NCBI RefSeq assembly: GCF_014698505.1 | Contig: NZ_JACJTD010000010.1 | Coordinates: 62,001-126,000 of the forward strand | Length of the DNA: 64,000 nucleotides | From: Nostoc foliaceum FACHB-393 | GTDB lineage: Bacteria; Cyanobacteriota; Cyanobacteriia; Cyanobacteriales; Nostocaceae | Direction of reading: 5' to 3' | Shown here: one piece after another, positions 18,010 through 28,558 of the stretch | Position numbering within the stretch: position 1 is the first letter of the stretch | Layout of the letters: each line of letters starts with the position of its first letter | The notes under the pieces: generated by a model | What the model was told of the DNA's origin: nothing | What the model saw: the letters and a program-made list of their open reading frames with translations, nothing else | Databases searched by the model: none | Program-made: the position numbers and the translations under genes

Positions 18010-18423
18010 ATGAAAGGTTTTAGGAAGTTATCCTCAATAGCACTATTGCTATGTGCCTTTGTGTATCCTCCCTCATTAGCTGAAGCCAAGGATATTTCTT
18101 TAACTAATGCTCGCAATGAACAGAGTGCTGCGCCAGATGCCAACCTAGTTGGAGATAAAACCGGAGAGCTTTTAATTGCTCAACGGCGGCGAGGACGATA
18201 CCAAATTATTCGACGACGGCAGATTATCCGACGCCGCCAGCCTTTTGGAAGATACCAAATGATCCGACGAAGGCAGCCTTTTGGAAGATACCAAAATATC
18301 CAACGACGGCGCTCTTTTGGAAGATACCAAAATATCCAACGACGGCGCTCTTTTGGAAGATACCAAAATATCCAACGACGGCAGCCTTACGGAAGATACC
18401 AGATTATCCGACGACGGTATTGA
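18010..18423 (+). CDS. Secreted Arg/Gln-rich tandem-repeat protein
   Basis: The 137-aa product starts with a clear signal peptide (basic MKGFRK, hydrophobic core, predicted cut after AEA at residue 26). A short acidic/neutral stretch follows. From residue 57 the protein is almost entirely Arg, Gln, Tyr, Phe and Ile, organised as five 12-residue repeats of the form QPFGRYQNIQRR (residues 77-136). The mature protein would be extremely basic and could bind nucleic acid, polysaccharide or membranes outside the cytoplasm. I know no function. Its end faces the tal gene across a shared hairpin. Confidence 0.7.
   Translation: MKGFRKLSSIALLLCAFVYPPSLAEAKDISLTNARNEQSAAPDANLVGDKTGELLIAQRRRGRYQIIRRRQIIRRRQPFGRYQMIRRRQPFGRYQNIQRRRSFGRYQNIQRRRSFGRYQNIQRRQPYGRYQIIRRRY
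18238..18420 (+). repeat. 36-bp coding tandem repeat (five copies)
   Basis: Five consecutive 36-bp units built on CTTTTGGAAGATACCAAAAT. The third and fourth units are nearly identical; the first and last are more diverged. They encode the GRYQ repeats of the secreted basic protein. Confidence 0.9.
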
Positions 18424-18447
18424 TGATAGCTGATGCAACTAACTAAT

Positions 18448-18477
18448 GGTTAGTGGTTGAATCACCAACCACTAACC
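18448..18477. terminator. Hairpin between convergent genes
   Basis: GGTTAGTGGTTG and CAACCACTAACC form a perfect 12-bp stem with a six-base loop. It lies between the Arg-rich gene and the end of tal. It has no strong T-run, so it may be a repeat-derived bidirectional stop rather than a classical terminator. Confidence 0.5.
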
Positions 18478-18495
18478 ACTAACTATTGTTATCTT

Positions 18496-19500
18496 CTAAT
18501 GACTTGCTACTACCTCTCCTTCAAGGCGAACCAGTCGGTCTGCCAAAAGTTTTTCAAGGTCTTCTAATGCCTTAGTGAAACCTTTGATGCCCTCGTCTAG
18601 TTTGTCGGTTGCCATGCGGTCAGCAGCGTGCATTTTGTCATAGCTAGCTTTGTCAATGGATATCTTTTCGATTGACAAACTTGCTGCCTTGGCGGGGTCA
18701 AGTTTACGTGGCAGTTCTGCAACAGTTGACTGCAATTCAGCCAAAAGTGACGGTGAAATAGTCAGTAAATCACTACCTGCAAGTTCAGTAATTTCACCAA
18801 GATTACGGAAGCTAGCTCCCATAACTTCAGTTTTATAGCCAAATTTCTTGTAGTAGTTGTAGATTTTGGTGACAGACAAAACTCCCGGATCTTCGGCTGC
18901 TGGATAGCTATCGCGTCCGGTATCTTTTTTGTACCAGTCGAGAATCCGACCGACGAAAGGAGAAATTAGGGTAACGCCAGCTTCTGCACAAGCGATCGCT
19001 TGGTGAAGACCAAACAACAAGGTAAGGTTACAGTGAATACCTTCTTTTTCGAGAATTTCCGCAGCGCGAATGCCTTCCCAGGTGGTGGCAATTTTAATTA
19101 AAACGCGATCGCGGCCAATTCCAGCAGCTTTATACTGGGCAATTAAATCCCGTGCTTTAGTCAGGGTAGCTTCGGTATCGTAAGACAAGCGAGCATCCAC
19201 TTCCGTAGACACGCGACCGGGAATGATTTGTAAAATCTTTAATCCAAAGGCAACTGCCAAACGGTCAAAAGCTAAAGAAACTATCTGTGCTTGGGTGGCT
19301 CCGGCTCCAGCATCTTTCTTCGCCTCAAGTAAAGTTTGATCGACAATTCCCTGATATTCTGGCATTTGCGCCGCAGCAGTAATCAGAGAAGGATTGGTGG
19401 TGGCATCTTGGGGTTTAAATTTTTCAATTGCCTGGATATCCCCTGTATCGGCGACTACAACAGTCACTTCTCGCAATTGTTCCAGTAAATTCTTAGACAT
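18496..19500 (-). CDS. tal: Transaldolase
   Basis: Transaldolase moves a dihydroxyacetone unit between sedoheptulose-7-phosphate and glyceraldehyde-3-phosphate in the oxidative pentose-phosphate pathway, which feeds heterocyst and dark metabolism. The 334-aa sequence is TalB-like: DATTNPSL near the start, Schiff-base lysine in [28 protein letters not shown] and MGASFRN. ATG 19500 has a GGAG site six bases upstream. It is the last gene of a gap1-pyk-tal series on the minus strand, an order also known from Anabaena. The gap to pyk is about 148 bp. Confidence 0.95.
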   Translation of the reverse strand: MSKNLLEQLREVTVVVADTGDIQAIEKFKPQDATTNPSLITAAAQMPEYQGIVDQTLLEAKKDAGAGATQAQIVSLAFDRLAVAFGLKILQIIPGRVSTEVDARLSYDTEATLTKARDLIAQYKAAGIGRDRVLIKIATTWEGIRAAEILEKEGIHCNLTLLFGLHQAIACAEAGVTLISPFVGRILDWYKKDTGRDSYPAAEDPGVLSVTKIYNYYKKFGYKTEVMGASFRNLGEITELAGSDLLTISPSLLAELQSTVAELPRKLDPAKAASLSIEKISIDKASYDKMHAADRMATDKLDEGIKGFTKALEDLEKLLADRLVRLEGEVVASH

Positions 19501-19648
19501 AAAATACTCCGTGATGTTTGTTTAGGATTTACTTATTCCCCAGTTCTTTACACTCTTTACTCTTCCTTCAATTCTGATTCTGGCAATTTTTCTTAATCAT
19601 TGCCCAATTTTGCTTACTATCTTGAGCCACAGCCCTATTCTAAGTGCC

Positions 19649-21079
19649 TTATGCCGAAATTGGCTGTCCAATGGAATGCACTTTGATTAAACTAGTTGTG
19701 CCCGATTTACCAATTGGAACACCAGAGGTAATCACTACTTTATCGCCCTTATTCGCTAGGCCCATCACTACAACTGTGTTCACTACATTGGTAAACATCT
19801 CTTCGGCATTATGAACTGGTGGGATCAGCAAAGCTTCTACACCCCAAGAAAGGGCTAGTTGGCGATAAGCAGTGATGTCAGAGGTGAGGGCAATAATCGG
19901 AGAAGTAGGCCGATATTTAGACACCATTCTCGCCGTACTTCCTGATGAAGTGTTACAGAGAATTGCCCGTGAGCCTGTTTCATAAGCGATGCGACACACG
20001 GATTCTGCCACAGATTCGGTAACGCTGAGACTGCCTGCTTCATGACACCAGGCATGTCTGCTACCCTCATCTAAAGCTTGTTCTGTCCGCACGGCGATGT
20101 TGTGCATCATCTGGACGGCGGCGATGGGATATTGTCCGACAGCTGTTTCACCAGAAAGCATTACCGCATCCGTACCATCCAAGATGGAGTTGGCAACATC
20201 GGTTGCTTCGGCGCGGGTGGGGTCAGGAGCGCTAATCATCGACTCTAGCATTTGGGTGGCTGTAATCACCGGTTTGCCAGCACGATTGCAACGGCGAATA
20301 ATATCTTTTTGAATTAGGGGGACTTCGTGAATTGGTACTTCTACCCCTAAATCGCCACGGGCAATCATAATCGCGTCGGCAACATTTAGAATGGAGTCAA
20401 AATTCTCTACTGCTTCTGCTCTTTCGATTTTGGCAATTAAGCGGATGGAAGCGCCAGCAGCTTCAATCATGCGCTTGGCGGGTTCTAAGTCTTGTGGTGA
20501 TCGCACGAAGGACACCGCTACCCAGTCTACACCTAACTGAATCCCAAAGCGCAGATCCAGCAAGTCTTTTTCGGTGATCGAACTAACAGGTAAAGGAGTT
20601 TGTGGCAGATTTACTCCTTTGTGCGTAGAAATTAGCCCGCCAATTTTTACTTGGGCCCGAATGCGATCGGCATCGCGATCGGTAACAATCAACTTGACGC
20701 GACCATCATTAATCAAAATCGGTTCGCCTGGTCGCACCATTGCGAATAAAGTCGGCAATGGTAGGGGGAGTTCGTCAATACTCTCACCCTTTTCTTGCAA
20801 AACAAAGGTGACTTCACTACCAGCTTCCAGATTTAACCCTTCCGGTGGTAAGGTTCCCAAACGAATCTTGGGGCCACACAGGTCTTGCATAATTGCGATC
20901 GGCTTTTGCTGCTCAGTACTAATTTGCCTGAGATACTGAGCCGTTTGGGCGTGAAATTCATAGGCTCCGTGGGAAAAATTCAGCCGAGCCACATTCATCC
21001 CAGCTTCTACTAAAGCTTGCAGCTTTTCGGGTGCAGATGTAGCCGGCCCAACAGTACAAATGATTTTGGTTCGACGCAT
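19649..21079 (-). CDS. pyk: Pyruvate kinase
   Basis: The 476-aa enzyme converts phosphoenolpyruvate and ADP to pyruvate and ATP. Motifs in order: TKIICTVGPAT, NFSHG, the B-domain, VSFVRSPQDL, IAKIERAEAV (catalytic Lys), MIARGDLGVEVP, VITATQMLESM and the C-terminal allosteric domain. I start at ATG 21079 (MRRTKIICTVGP) because the in-frame extension upstream to 21166 runs through an interspersed repeat (21125-21153) and has no homology. The protein belongs to the gap1-pyk-tal group and provides the downstream step of glycogen breakdown. Confidence 0.95.
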   Translation of the reverse strand: MRRTKIICTVGPATSAPEKLQALVEAGMNVARLNFSHGAYEFHAQTAQYLRQISTEQQKPIAIMQDLCGPKIRLGTLPPEGLNLEAGSEVTFVLQEKGESIDELPLPLPTLFAMVRPGEPILINDGRVKLIVTDRDADRIRAQVKIGGLISTHKGVNLPQTPLPVSSITEKDLLDLRFGIQLGVDWVAVSFVRSPQDLEPAKRMIEAAGASIRLIAKIERAEAVENFDSILNVADAIMIARGDLGVEVPIHEVPLIQKDIIRRCNRAGKPVITATQMLESMISAPDPTRAEATDVANSILDGTDAVMLSGETAVGQYPIAAVQMMHNIAVRTEQALDEGSRHAWCHEAGSLSVTESVAESVCRIAYETGSRAILCNTSSGSTARMVSKYRPTSPIIALTSDITAYRQLALSWGVEALLIPPVHNAEEMFTNVVNTVVVMGLANKGDKVVITSGVPIGKSGTTSLIKVHSIGQPISA

Positions 21080-21124
21080 AGGGATTAGGGGTTGAGGAGT
21101 AACCTGCAAATTTGGATGGTGTAA

Positions 21125-21153
21125 GCGTAGGCGTAGCCTGTCGTAGACATCGC
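21125..21153. repeat. Copy of the GCGATGTCTACGAC...GCCTACGC repeat
   Basis: Reverse-oriented 29-bp copy of the dispersed core, immediately upstream of pyk. Other copies are at 55679, 59999, 62094 and 63495. Confidence 0.85.
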
Positions 21154-21283
21154 ACAAGCCATACAAATTAACATGTGCTTTATATCACTGGTTTTGTAAA
21201 TAAAGATACTAAATGGCGTTTTGTTTTCGCGGTATTTACCATTTGACCCAAATCCCAAAAGTCAAGGGTCAAAAGTCAAAAGT

Positions 21284-21318
21284 TAATGACCAATGACCAA
21301 TGACTAATGACTAATGAC
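21284..21318. repeat. Five heptamers (C/T)AATGAC
   Basis: Short tandemly repeated heptanucleotides TAATGAC and CAATGAC, five in a row, just after the gap1 stop codon. This is a typical STRR of filamentous cyanobacteria. Confidence 0.9.
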
Positions 21319-21321
21319 CAA

Positions 21322-22413
<1,092 letters not shown>

Positions 22414-22498
22414 TCAAAATAGATTGCCTTTTACTCTTTACTTTATGATCGTGACAGTTTCAGTCGGTTAAGGCATATTTACTTGGCATCTTTTAAGG

Positions 22499-22528
22499 AT
22501 TGGGGGATTGGGGATTGGGGATTAAATA
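22499..22528. repeat. GGGGATT heptamer repeat
   Basis: Three to four copies of GGGGATT/GGGGGATT between the gap1 leader and the end of the DUF2891 gene. Confidence 0.75.
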
Positions 22529-23565
22529 ATTTTCTTTTGCAACCCACGATTGGTTAGGAGGTAAACAGCGAAAGTTCCTAGCCAGTGACTAGCTGCATAA
22601 TGTTCAATTACAACATTTGTTAGTCCATGCTGACGATGGTGAAGGGCAGCAGAGCAAAGTGTTTCTATGCGGCGATCGCTATTTGCCAATCCAGAAATGA
22701 TCCCCTCAAGCATCCAAGCACGACTGAGATTAAGACCGTAGAAGTGGGCTTGCATATAATCTTGAGGATTATCTACTCCGGCAGGTTCTAACCAATTTGC
22801 TGAATTATCAATGGGTATTTGTGGAAGAAAATCGGTGAGCCACTCAGCGAAAGCTGTTGTTGAGAGAACTCGCCGCATCAGGTCTGCTTCAGCAAGACCA
22901 GGAGAGAGAAAATCGTAGCCTAGCGGCTCGAATTGTAAGGAGTAGTTGCGATCGCTAAGATAAAATTGCCGTGCCTTGTTCTCTATTAACTGAATGAAGT
23001 CGGCATTTTCGGTAATCCGTGCCCAATCTAGCATCAAACCAAGTGCAAAAGCTGTTTGGCTATGCATCCCTGTGCGATTTGGGAGTTTCAGTCCATCAAT
23101 CCAACGGTGTAAGTTACTAGCAATCAACTTTTCTAGCGGTTCCAATATCAGCCGCCATTCTTTCGCTTGAGGATGATTCCACTCGTGAAGTTCCGCAGCC
23201 AGTTGTAAAAGCCATGCCACACCATAAGGAAATTCAAAAAACGGTAGCCGTTGAAAATGGGCAATTTCTCCTTGAATCTTCTCAGGTGTCAGGCTTTGCT
23301 CAAGTGCTTGCTTTGACGCTGCATTGAAGGAGGCTTCAGGAAAATGACGCATCAGACGTACCAGCAACCAGTGACCATGTACGGCTGAATGCCAATCTAA
23401 GCAACCATAAAAAGCAGGAGTCAATTCACGCGGTGGTTTTATATCCTCGTCGCTATCAGCCCAATACAGACCACTATGGGGATATTCCCGCCCGATACAA
23501 TCCAGCACCAATTGAGCAAATTGTGCCGCGATCGTTTCATTTATCTCCAATTTATCGAGTGGCAT
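22522..23565 (-). CDS. DUF2891 domain-containing protein
   Basis: The 347-aa product matches DUF2891: AFYGCLDWHSAVHGHWLLVRL near residue 55, FEFPYGVAWLLQLAAE near 115, GMHSQTAFALGL and a C-terminal HYAASHWLGTFAVYLLT. The alpha-helical pattern with conserved His and Trp residues resembles an (alpha/alpha) barrel, so a carbohydrate-related enzyme is conceivable, but the function is unknown. I chose ATG 23565 (MPLDKLEINE), which has an AAGGGG site seven bases upstream, over ATG 23589. Confidence 0.85.
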   Translation of the reverse strand: MPLDKLEINETIAAQFAQLVLDCIGREYPHSGLYWADSDEDIKPPRELTPAFYGCLDWHSAVHGHWLLVRLMRHFPEASFNAASKQALEQSLTPEKIQGEIAHFQRLPFFEFPYGVAWLLQLAAELHEWNHPQAKEWRLILEPLEKLIASNLHRWIDGLKLPNRTGMHSQTAFALGLMLDWARITENADFIQLIENKARQFYLSDRNYSLQFEPLGYDFLSPGLAEADLMRRVLSTTAFAEWLTDFLPQIPIDNSANWLEPAGVDNPQDYMQAHFYGLNLSRAWMLEGIISGLANSDRRIETLCSAALHHRQHGLTNVVIEHYAASHWLGTFAVYLLTNRGLQKKII

Positions 23566-23680
23566 GGTCAGCCCCTTTGGGGAAGTCAAAAGTCAATAAT
23601 TTTTAACCCCATAAATAAATTTAGGGGCTTTCTCGGCGCGGATAGCTTGGTAAAAGCGTAGCGTTTTTAATGCAGACGAA

Positions 23681-23890
23681 CGCATTAAGATTGCATCGGG
23701 ATGCATTGCCATTGCAGGGCGACGCATTAAGATTGCATTGGGATGCATTGGCATTGCGGAGCGACGCATTAAGATTGCATCGGGATGCATTGGCATTGCA
23801 GGCGAACGCATTAACATTGCATTGGGATGCATTGGCATTGCAGGCGAACGCATTAACATTGCATCGGGATGCATTGGCATTGCAAGGCAT
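23681..23890. repeat. 42-bp tandem array, five units
   Basis: Five contiguous 42-bp units (starts 23681, 23723, 23765, 23807 and 23849) built on CGCATTAAGATTGCATCGGG, then ATGCATTGGCATTGC. Unit length is a multiple of three, so several frames on both strands stay open across it (for example 14-residue MPMHPDAMLMRSPA repeats on the minus strand). No ribosome-binding site or homology supports translation. It lies between the radical SAM gene and DUF2891. Confidence 0.93.
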
Positions 23891-23906
23891 TGCCAAATTT
23901 AATTCG

Positions 23907-25493
23907 CTACGAATTAACCATCACTTGTGCTTCCGGTTTTACCCTAGCTTCTGCTTCCAGAAATTCAGCCACTTGAGCCTCAATTTCATCCCGAACAATC
24001 TGGCGATACTCCAAGAAATGCTCAATTTGGGCACAAACAGCTAAGTAGCTACTCACCCCACCCGGATTATGCTGATACATACTCCACAAGTTGCGCCAGA
24101 ATTGCCAGCGTGTTTGACGACGTACACCTTGCCGCCAGCAAATGATTAGAAACGCTCGGAGTACTTTCCAGTTCAATGGTTTCTTGGCAGCTTTGCCTTT
24201 TTTCGGGTAGGTTGCTTCGCCCAAAAGCCGGAAATGTTTATATGTACGCTCCAAAAACCGCTCTGGCTCATACAAATCACAGAACGCCTGCACATATTCA
24301 CGAGCGATGTCTTCTAAAGGTCGAGTTGGGACAAAATTCATCAACGTGGTTTGGTTGATATTCGCAGATTTATTGCGGAGTCGTCCTTCTTTTTCTAATC
24401 TATGCCAGAGGGCTGTATCTGGAAGCGCTTGCAGCATACTAAATAAGGCCGTGGGAATTGCTGTTTGCTCCACAAACTTGACAATTCGTGCGCCGGCTCC
24501 CGCCTTTTCGCCATCAAACCCAATGATAAAGCCTGCCATGACTCGCAACCCTGAGCGGGTAATTCTATTTACCGCCTCACTGAGTGAGTCTCTGGTATTC
24601 TGGTATTTCTGAGTGAAAGTGAGACTTTCTTCATCGGGGGTTTCAATTCCCAGAAAAACGGCTCCAAAATTACACGCTACCATCAAGTCCATCAGTTCTT
24701 GATCTTGGGCTAAATCAACTGAGGCTTCTGTGGCAAAGGAAAAGGGATAGTTATGTTCTACCATCCAGGGTAGAAGAGACTTCAGAAATAATTTGACATT
24801 CCGCTTATTACCGATGAAGTTGTCATCGACCATAAAAATACTGCGTCGCCAACCCAGTTTGTAGAGATAATCAAGTTCTGCTAAGAGTTGCTCTGGGTTT
24901 TTGGTGCGGGGTTTGCGACCATATAGCACAATAATGTCGCAGAATTCACACTGGAAGGGACATCCACGCGAAAATTGCACGGACATCTCGGCGTAGGCTT
25001 CAAATTCTAGCAAGTCAAAGCGAGGAGTTGGAGTATTAGTCACATCTGGTTTTTCACCGCCAGAGCGAAAAATACCTGTGCGATCGCCCCGTGCGATCGC
25101 TTCTACAAATAAGGGTAGGGTAATTTCCCCTTCGTCCAATATCAAGTAATCTGCTCCGGCGGATGTCATTTCATCTGGTAACGCTGTCGGGAAAGGGCCA
25201 CCCACAGCTACCCGTTTACCTCTTTGTTTTGCTTCTAATATCTGAGAGAGCAAATCCTCTTTTTGCACAATCATCGCCGACATAATAACCAAATCTGCCC
25301 AAGCCCATTCTGCTTCCGTACAGACGCGAACATTTCGATCTACTAGCTTATACTCCCATTCCTGAGGTAATATCGCGGCTACAGTTACCAAGCCTAAAGG
25401 CGGTAGCATTGCTTTCCGGTCTAATAAAGCCAGTGTTTTTTCAAAAGACCAAAAACTTTTTGGAAAACGGGGGTATAGAAGTAAAACATTCAT
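23907..25493 (-). CDS. B12-binding domain radical SAM protein (DUF4070 type)
   Basis: The 528-aa protein has an N-terminal Rossmann-like cobalamin-binding domain (about 1-150; MLPPLGLVTVAA, VAVGGPFPTALPDE, LDEGE), then a radical SAM core with the CxxxCxxC cluster in GCPFQCEFCDI near residue 183, DDNFIGNKRN and LGIETPDE. The C-terminus, with TTLMNFVPTRPLEDI, matches DUF4070. The same architecture includes HpnP (hopanoid C-2 methylase), but the residues after the cluster (IIVLYGRKPRTK) differ from HpnP as I remember it, so the substrate is left open. ATG 25493 is the natural start. Confidence 0.88.
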   Translation of the reverse strand: MNVLLLYPRFPKSFWSFEKTLALLDRKAMLPPLGLVTVAAILPQEWEYKLVDRNVRVCTEAEWAWADLVIMSAMIVQKEDLLSQILEAKQRGKRVAVGGPFPTALPDEMTSAGADYLILDEGEITLPLFVEAIARGDRTGIFRSGGEKPDVTNTPTPRFDLLEFEAYAEMSVQFSRGCPFQCEFCDIIVLYGRKPRTKNPEQLLAELDYLYKLGWRRSIFMVDDNFIGNKRNVKLFLKSLLPWMVEHNYPFSFATEASVDLAQDQELMDLMVACNFGAVFLGIETPDEESLTFTQKYQNTRDSLSEAVNRITRSGLRVMAGFIIGFDGEKAGAGARIVKFVEQTAIPTALFSMLQALPDTALWHRLEKEGRLRNKSANINQTTLMNFVPTRPLEDIAREYVQAFCDLYEPERFLERTYKHFRLLGEATYPKKGKAAKKPLNWKVLRAFLIICWRQGVRRQTRWQFWRNLWSMYQHNPGGVSSYLAVCAQIEHFLEYRQIVRDEIEAQVAEFLEAEARVKPEAQVMVNS

Positions 25494-26178
25494 ATTTGAT
25501 GCTTATAAACCTTGATTTTAGCTGCTGGTTGAGTTCACATACAACTTAGCCACTCTGATAACACACTTAGAGAAGCCTTTGTATGTAGTAGCTGTAAACT
25601 CTACTATGACTGATTTAGACAAAGCAATATTTTTTAATACTGCTTTTAGATTAGAGAGGACTCAAAATTGCTCAAGAGTGCGAGAAGTGCGATCGCCCAT
25701 GATTACATGGACAAGGAATGTGGGACGAAAGAATGTTCAACCTATTGGTTGATAGTTTCTAGATATGGTAGCGGTTGGTGAAAACCCTGAAGTGAAGCAT
25801 CGACATTTCTAACGCCATAATTTCCTCTTAACACTAGGGCGTGTCTGTAAACTACAAAATCTATGATTCTGAACTTTTGAAGATTACTTCAGCATTACGT
25901 CTTTCTTTTTCTGAAGGATATTAATTTCTTAAAAATTCTTTACAAAATCGACTTTGCAGACAGCCAGGGGGGTAAAGAGGAGAAAAAACCCCAATTTATC
26001 GGGGGGTTGGGGGGATATTTGAGAGACAAACATGTTAACCGAACCGTATTGGGACGGATATAAAAGTAGGAGTTCAATATCTGCTCTTTTTCTGGCTTGG
26101 CAAATTGGCAACTCTGAGAAAATTAATTGTGTTATGTTCAACACTATACAAGGTGTATTTGCACTTTCAAGCTATTTA
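25494..26178. other. Gene-free region between two minus-strand genes
   Basis: About 680 bp. The stretch GGGCGTGTCTGTAAACTACA near 25847 looks like the end of an IS-type element, but no matching partner end or transposase is visible. A 48-codon plus-strand frame at 25606 has no recognised homology. Confidence 0.4.
25983..26008 (-). terminator. Rho-independent terminator-like hairpin
   Basis: On the minus strand AACCCCCC, an eight-base loop and GGGGTTTTTT form a G/C stem followed by a T run. It lies about 210 bp beyond the CHAD gene stop and could end its transcript. Confidence 0.5.
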
Positions 26179-26196
26179 GACGGGCTGCAACCCGTC
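26179..26196. terminator. Short hairpin after the CHAD gene
   Basis: GACGGG-CTGCAA-CCCGTC followed on the plus strand by TTTATTTAT. It sits about 20 bp past the CHAD stop codon. The T-rich side is on the plus strand, so its role for the minus-strand gene is uncertain. Confidence 0.4.
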
Positions 26197-26217
26197 TTTA
26201 TTTATCCCTAGATCCTT

Positions 26218-27201
26218 TTAACCTATTACTCCTGAAAGGGGGTGCAGTATTGTTAAATGAAAGCTATGCTTAGTTTCAGCTTTCAGATAGCGTTCTTGCA
26301 AGGGTTGCCACTCCTGCCACGACTGGTAACGATTTTCAGTTAACAAAGTAGCAAGGGTAGGCAGTTCAGTCTGAATTTCTGACTTGAAGACATCTGTAAG
26401 CCAATCAGTTAAGACCGCACTATCTTGCATCGTACCCAAAATTTCTTGGATACTTTTTACTTCTGTAAGATAAGCTGCATAAGACTCGCCATATAACTCA
26501 GTAAATAACTCCATCTGGTAGCGTATACGTTTAGCTTCTTTCCGCAAACTGTGAAGAATTTCACCTTCTGTTGTTAATTGTTTTTCTATCTTTTCTGGTT
26601 CCCAATTTTTATGGATTTTCACTTCTGATTCCACAAATTGAGTGCCAACTAGCCAACCCGGATGCAGTAAAAAGTTACTCACTTCTGGTAAAAGTAAATC
26701 TGGTAGCACCTGCTGAATAGTAAAAGATGCCAAAGGTTGATAATTAGGTTTTTCTAACCACTTGTCTAATGCATCTTTTAAAGACTTATAAGACTCATCT
26801 TTTAACGTTTTCTGCACACTCGATAGTACATCTTCGCGTTGTTTAGCTAAAGCTTTGAAAGCTGTTTGTAAAGATTCTTGTTCTTTGCGGGGTAAGTTTG
26901 GTTTGTAATTGTTTTCCAAACTTTCTTTGAGTACGTCTAAATCTCGGAGACTACCAAGACGACGGGCTATTTTACCAATATTTTTATCGCTAATTGGTTT
27001 CGGCACATCCACCGCTACCCCAAACCGAGTTACCGCTGTGCGTAAGCGACGCATTCCCACTCGCATTTGGTGTAGCGCTTCTGGGTCTTCATCTTTCTTC
27101 ACTGATTTTTCCCACTTCAAGGTTTTCTTAAAGTGTTTCTCAATCGCTTGGTAGGCGTAGTCCCCTAGAGTTTTTACTGTGGGTTGTGTGGCTAATTTCA
27201 T
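26218..27201 (-). CDS. CHAD domain-containing protein
   Basis: The 327-aa, all-helical product matches the CHAD (conserved histidine alpha-helical) domain: EALHQMRVGMRRLRTAVTRF near residue 43, RRLGSLRDLDVL near 84 and a second half with HSLRKEAKRIRYQMELF near 218. The conserved His and Arg/Lys residues form a basic groove that binds polyphosphate in characterised members. The protein is a single CHAD domain without a CYTH (triphosphatase) partner. ATG 27201 is the only good start. The 288 bp to the divergent DUF3616 gene is AT-rich. Confidence 0.9.
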   Translation of the reverse strand: MKLATQPTVKTLGDYAYQAIEKHFKKTLKWEKSVKKDEDPEALHQMRVGMRRLRTAVTRFGVAVDVPKPISDKNIGKIARRLGSLRDLDVLKESLENNYKPNLPRKEQESLQTAFKALAKQREDVLSSVQKTLKDESYKSLKDALDKWLEKPNYQPLASFTIQQVLPDLLLPEVSNFLLHPGWLVGTQFVESEVKIHKNWEPEKIEKQLTTEGEILHSLRKEAKRIRYQMELFTELYGESYAAYLTEVKSIQEILGTMQDSAVLTDWLTDVFKSEIQTELPTLATLLTENRYQSWQEWQPLQERYLKAETKHSFHLTILHPLSGVIG

Positions 27202-27489
27202 AATTGATCTTAAATGACGATTACCTCATGAGGTTATTGCATAATAACATTAGTTAAAAATTTGCATCTGCTTTTGATATTTTTTATTCAATGAGAATTA
27301 TAAAGTATGCTTATGCTCTTTAAGACTTGCATCCTCTTTTAGCAACATATAATATCTATCAAAAGGATAGGAACAGATTCTCCCTTGATATTTGATATGA
27401 TTTGCAGATTTTAAATATTTTTGTTACAGATTGTAGTTTACATTATAATAGCATAATTAACATTTTTATAACTATTAAGATGATTTAGA

Positions 27490-28557
27490 ATGCCAAACTT
27501 AAATTTGCTCAATCAAGTTATTTTGACTTTTGTAGATAATTTTAAAGAACATAGAGAAGACTTATCGGCTGTGCTGCTAACACACCAGAAGTATTTATGG
27601 TTGGGTTCAGATGAAACCTCAACTATTGAACGTCTTTCTTTGGTTGATACTGATAAATTTACAGATCATCAACAATTTCGGGTAGCAGAATTTATCAATT
27701 TACCTGCACCAGAAGACCAAGAAATTGATATAGAAGGGCTTGCTTATACAGATAATTACTTATGGTTTGTTGGTTCTCATAGTTACAAACGCAAAAAAGC
27801 TAAACCTGATAAAACTGATGCACAAAACTTTAAAAGACTGGCAAAAATTGAATCAGAACCCAACCGTTACCTCTTAGGACGAATTCCTTTGATAGACGGT
27901 AAGCTATTCTCATCTTGCCCACATCCCCAAAATCCAGATGTGCAGTTGAATGCCGCTAAACTAGAGGTGACAAATGAGGGTAATTTACTGATGACAGCTT
28001 TAGCAGATGACCCCCATTTAGGCTTGTTCCTTAAGGCAGCAATTGCGGGGAAAGATAACGGCTTTGATATTGAAGGAATAGGCATTTATCAAAACCGGAT
28101 TTTTTTGGGGTTGCGTGGCCCTGTATTGCGGGGCTGGGCTGTAGTGCTGGAAATTGAGTTAGAAGATTCTAGCCCTGGAATTCTGAAACTACGGCAAATT
28201 GGAGAACCAAAGGAGTTATATAAAAAGCATTTTATCTGGTTGAATGGTTTGGGAATTCGGGATTTGTATGTAGATGGACAAGATTTGTTGATTTTAGCTG
28301 GGCCAACGATGGATTTAGATGGGCCCGTGCAAGTTTATCGCTGGATAAATGGCGTTAACTTGCGAGAAAATGTCTTCAGCAATCCAGATTTTGTGCAAGA
28401 TATTCCCTATGGAAACCGGGAAGACCACGCTGAAGGAATGACACTGTTTCAGGATGTAAATGGCATACCTTCGCTATTAGTAGTTTATGATTCTCCAGCA
28501 AAAACTAGGTTGGTGGGTGATGCTGGTGTAATAGCAGATGTGTTTCAACTGGGATAA
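27490..28557 (+). CDS. DUF3616 domain-containing protein
   Basis: The 355-aa product matches DUF3616: early EDLSAVLL, IDIEGLAY and LWFVGSHSYKR, a central GFDIEGIGIYQNRIFLGLRG, and a C-terminal EGMTLF and VVYDSP. The pattern of repeated beta segments with Asp/Glu-Gly turns suggests a beta-propeller. Function is unknown. It ends one base before the NIL-ferredoxin stop on the other strand, so the two transcripts converge with no spacer. Confidence 0.85.
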   Translation: MPNLNLLNQVILTFVDNFKEHREDLSAVLLTHQKYLWLGSDETSTIERLSLVDTDKFTDHQQFRVAEFINLPAPEDQEIDIEGLAYTDNYLWFVGSHSYKRKKAKPDKTDAQNFKRLAKIESEPNRYLLGRIPLIDGKLFSSCPHPQNPDVQLNAAKLEVTNEGNLLMTALADDPHLGLFLKAAIAGKDNGFDIEGIGIYQNRIFLGLRGPVLRGWAVVLEIELEDSSPGILKLRQIGEPKELYKKHFIWLNGLGIRDLYVDGQDLLILAGPTMDLDGPVQVYRWINGVNLRENVFSNPDFVQDIPYGNREDHAEGMTLFQDVNGIPSLLVVYDSPAKTRLVGDAGVIADVFQLG

Positions 28558-28558
28558 T

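Noticed and set aside
23681-23890. CRISPR array
   Set aside because: Units are contiguous 42-bp repeats with no unique spacers, and no cas genes are near.
23593-23896. Minus-strand frames of 91-95 codons (and a 124-codon plus frame) over the 42-bp array
   Set aside because: Open only because the unit length is divisible by three; the same happens in several frames. No start signal or protein family.
23907-25493. Calling the radical SAM gene hpnP (hopanoid C-2 methylase)
   Set aside because: Architecture fits, but residues around the cluster differ from HpnP as I remember it and no hopanoid genes lie nearby.
25606-25752. 48-codon plus-strand ORF starting MTDLDKAIFFN
   Set aside because: No homology recognised and no ribosome-binding site; it might be a relic but cannot be supported.
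25847-25880. IS-element end (GGGCGTGTCTGTAAACTACA)
   Set aside because: Reminiscent of an insertion-sequence terminus, but no matching inverted end, target duplication or transposase was found within the gap.
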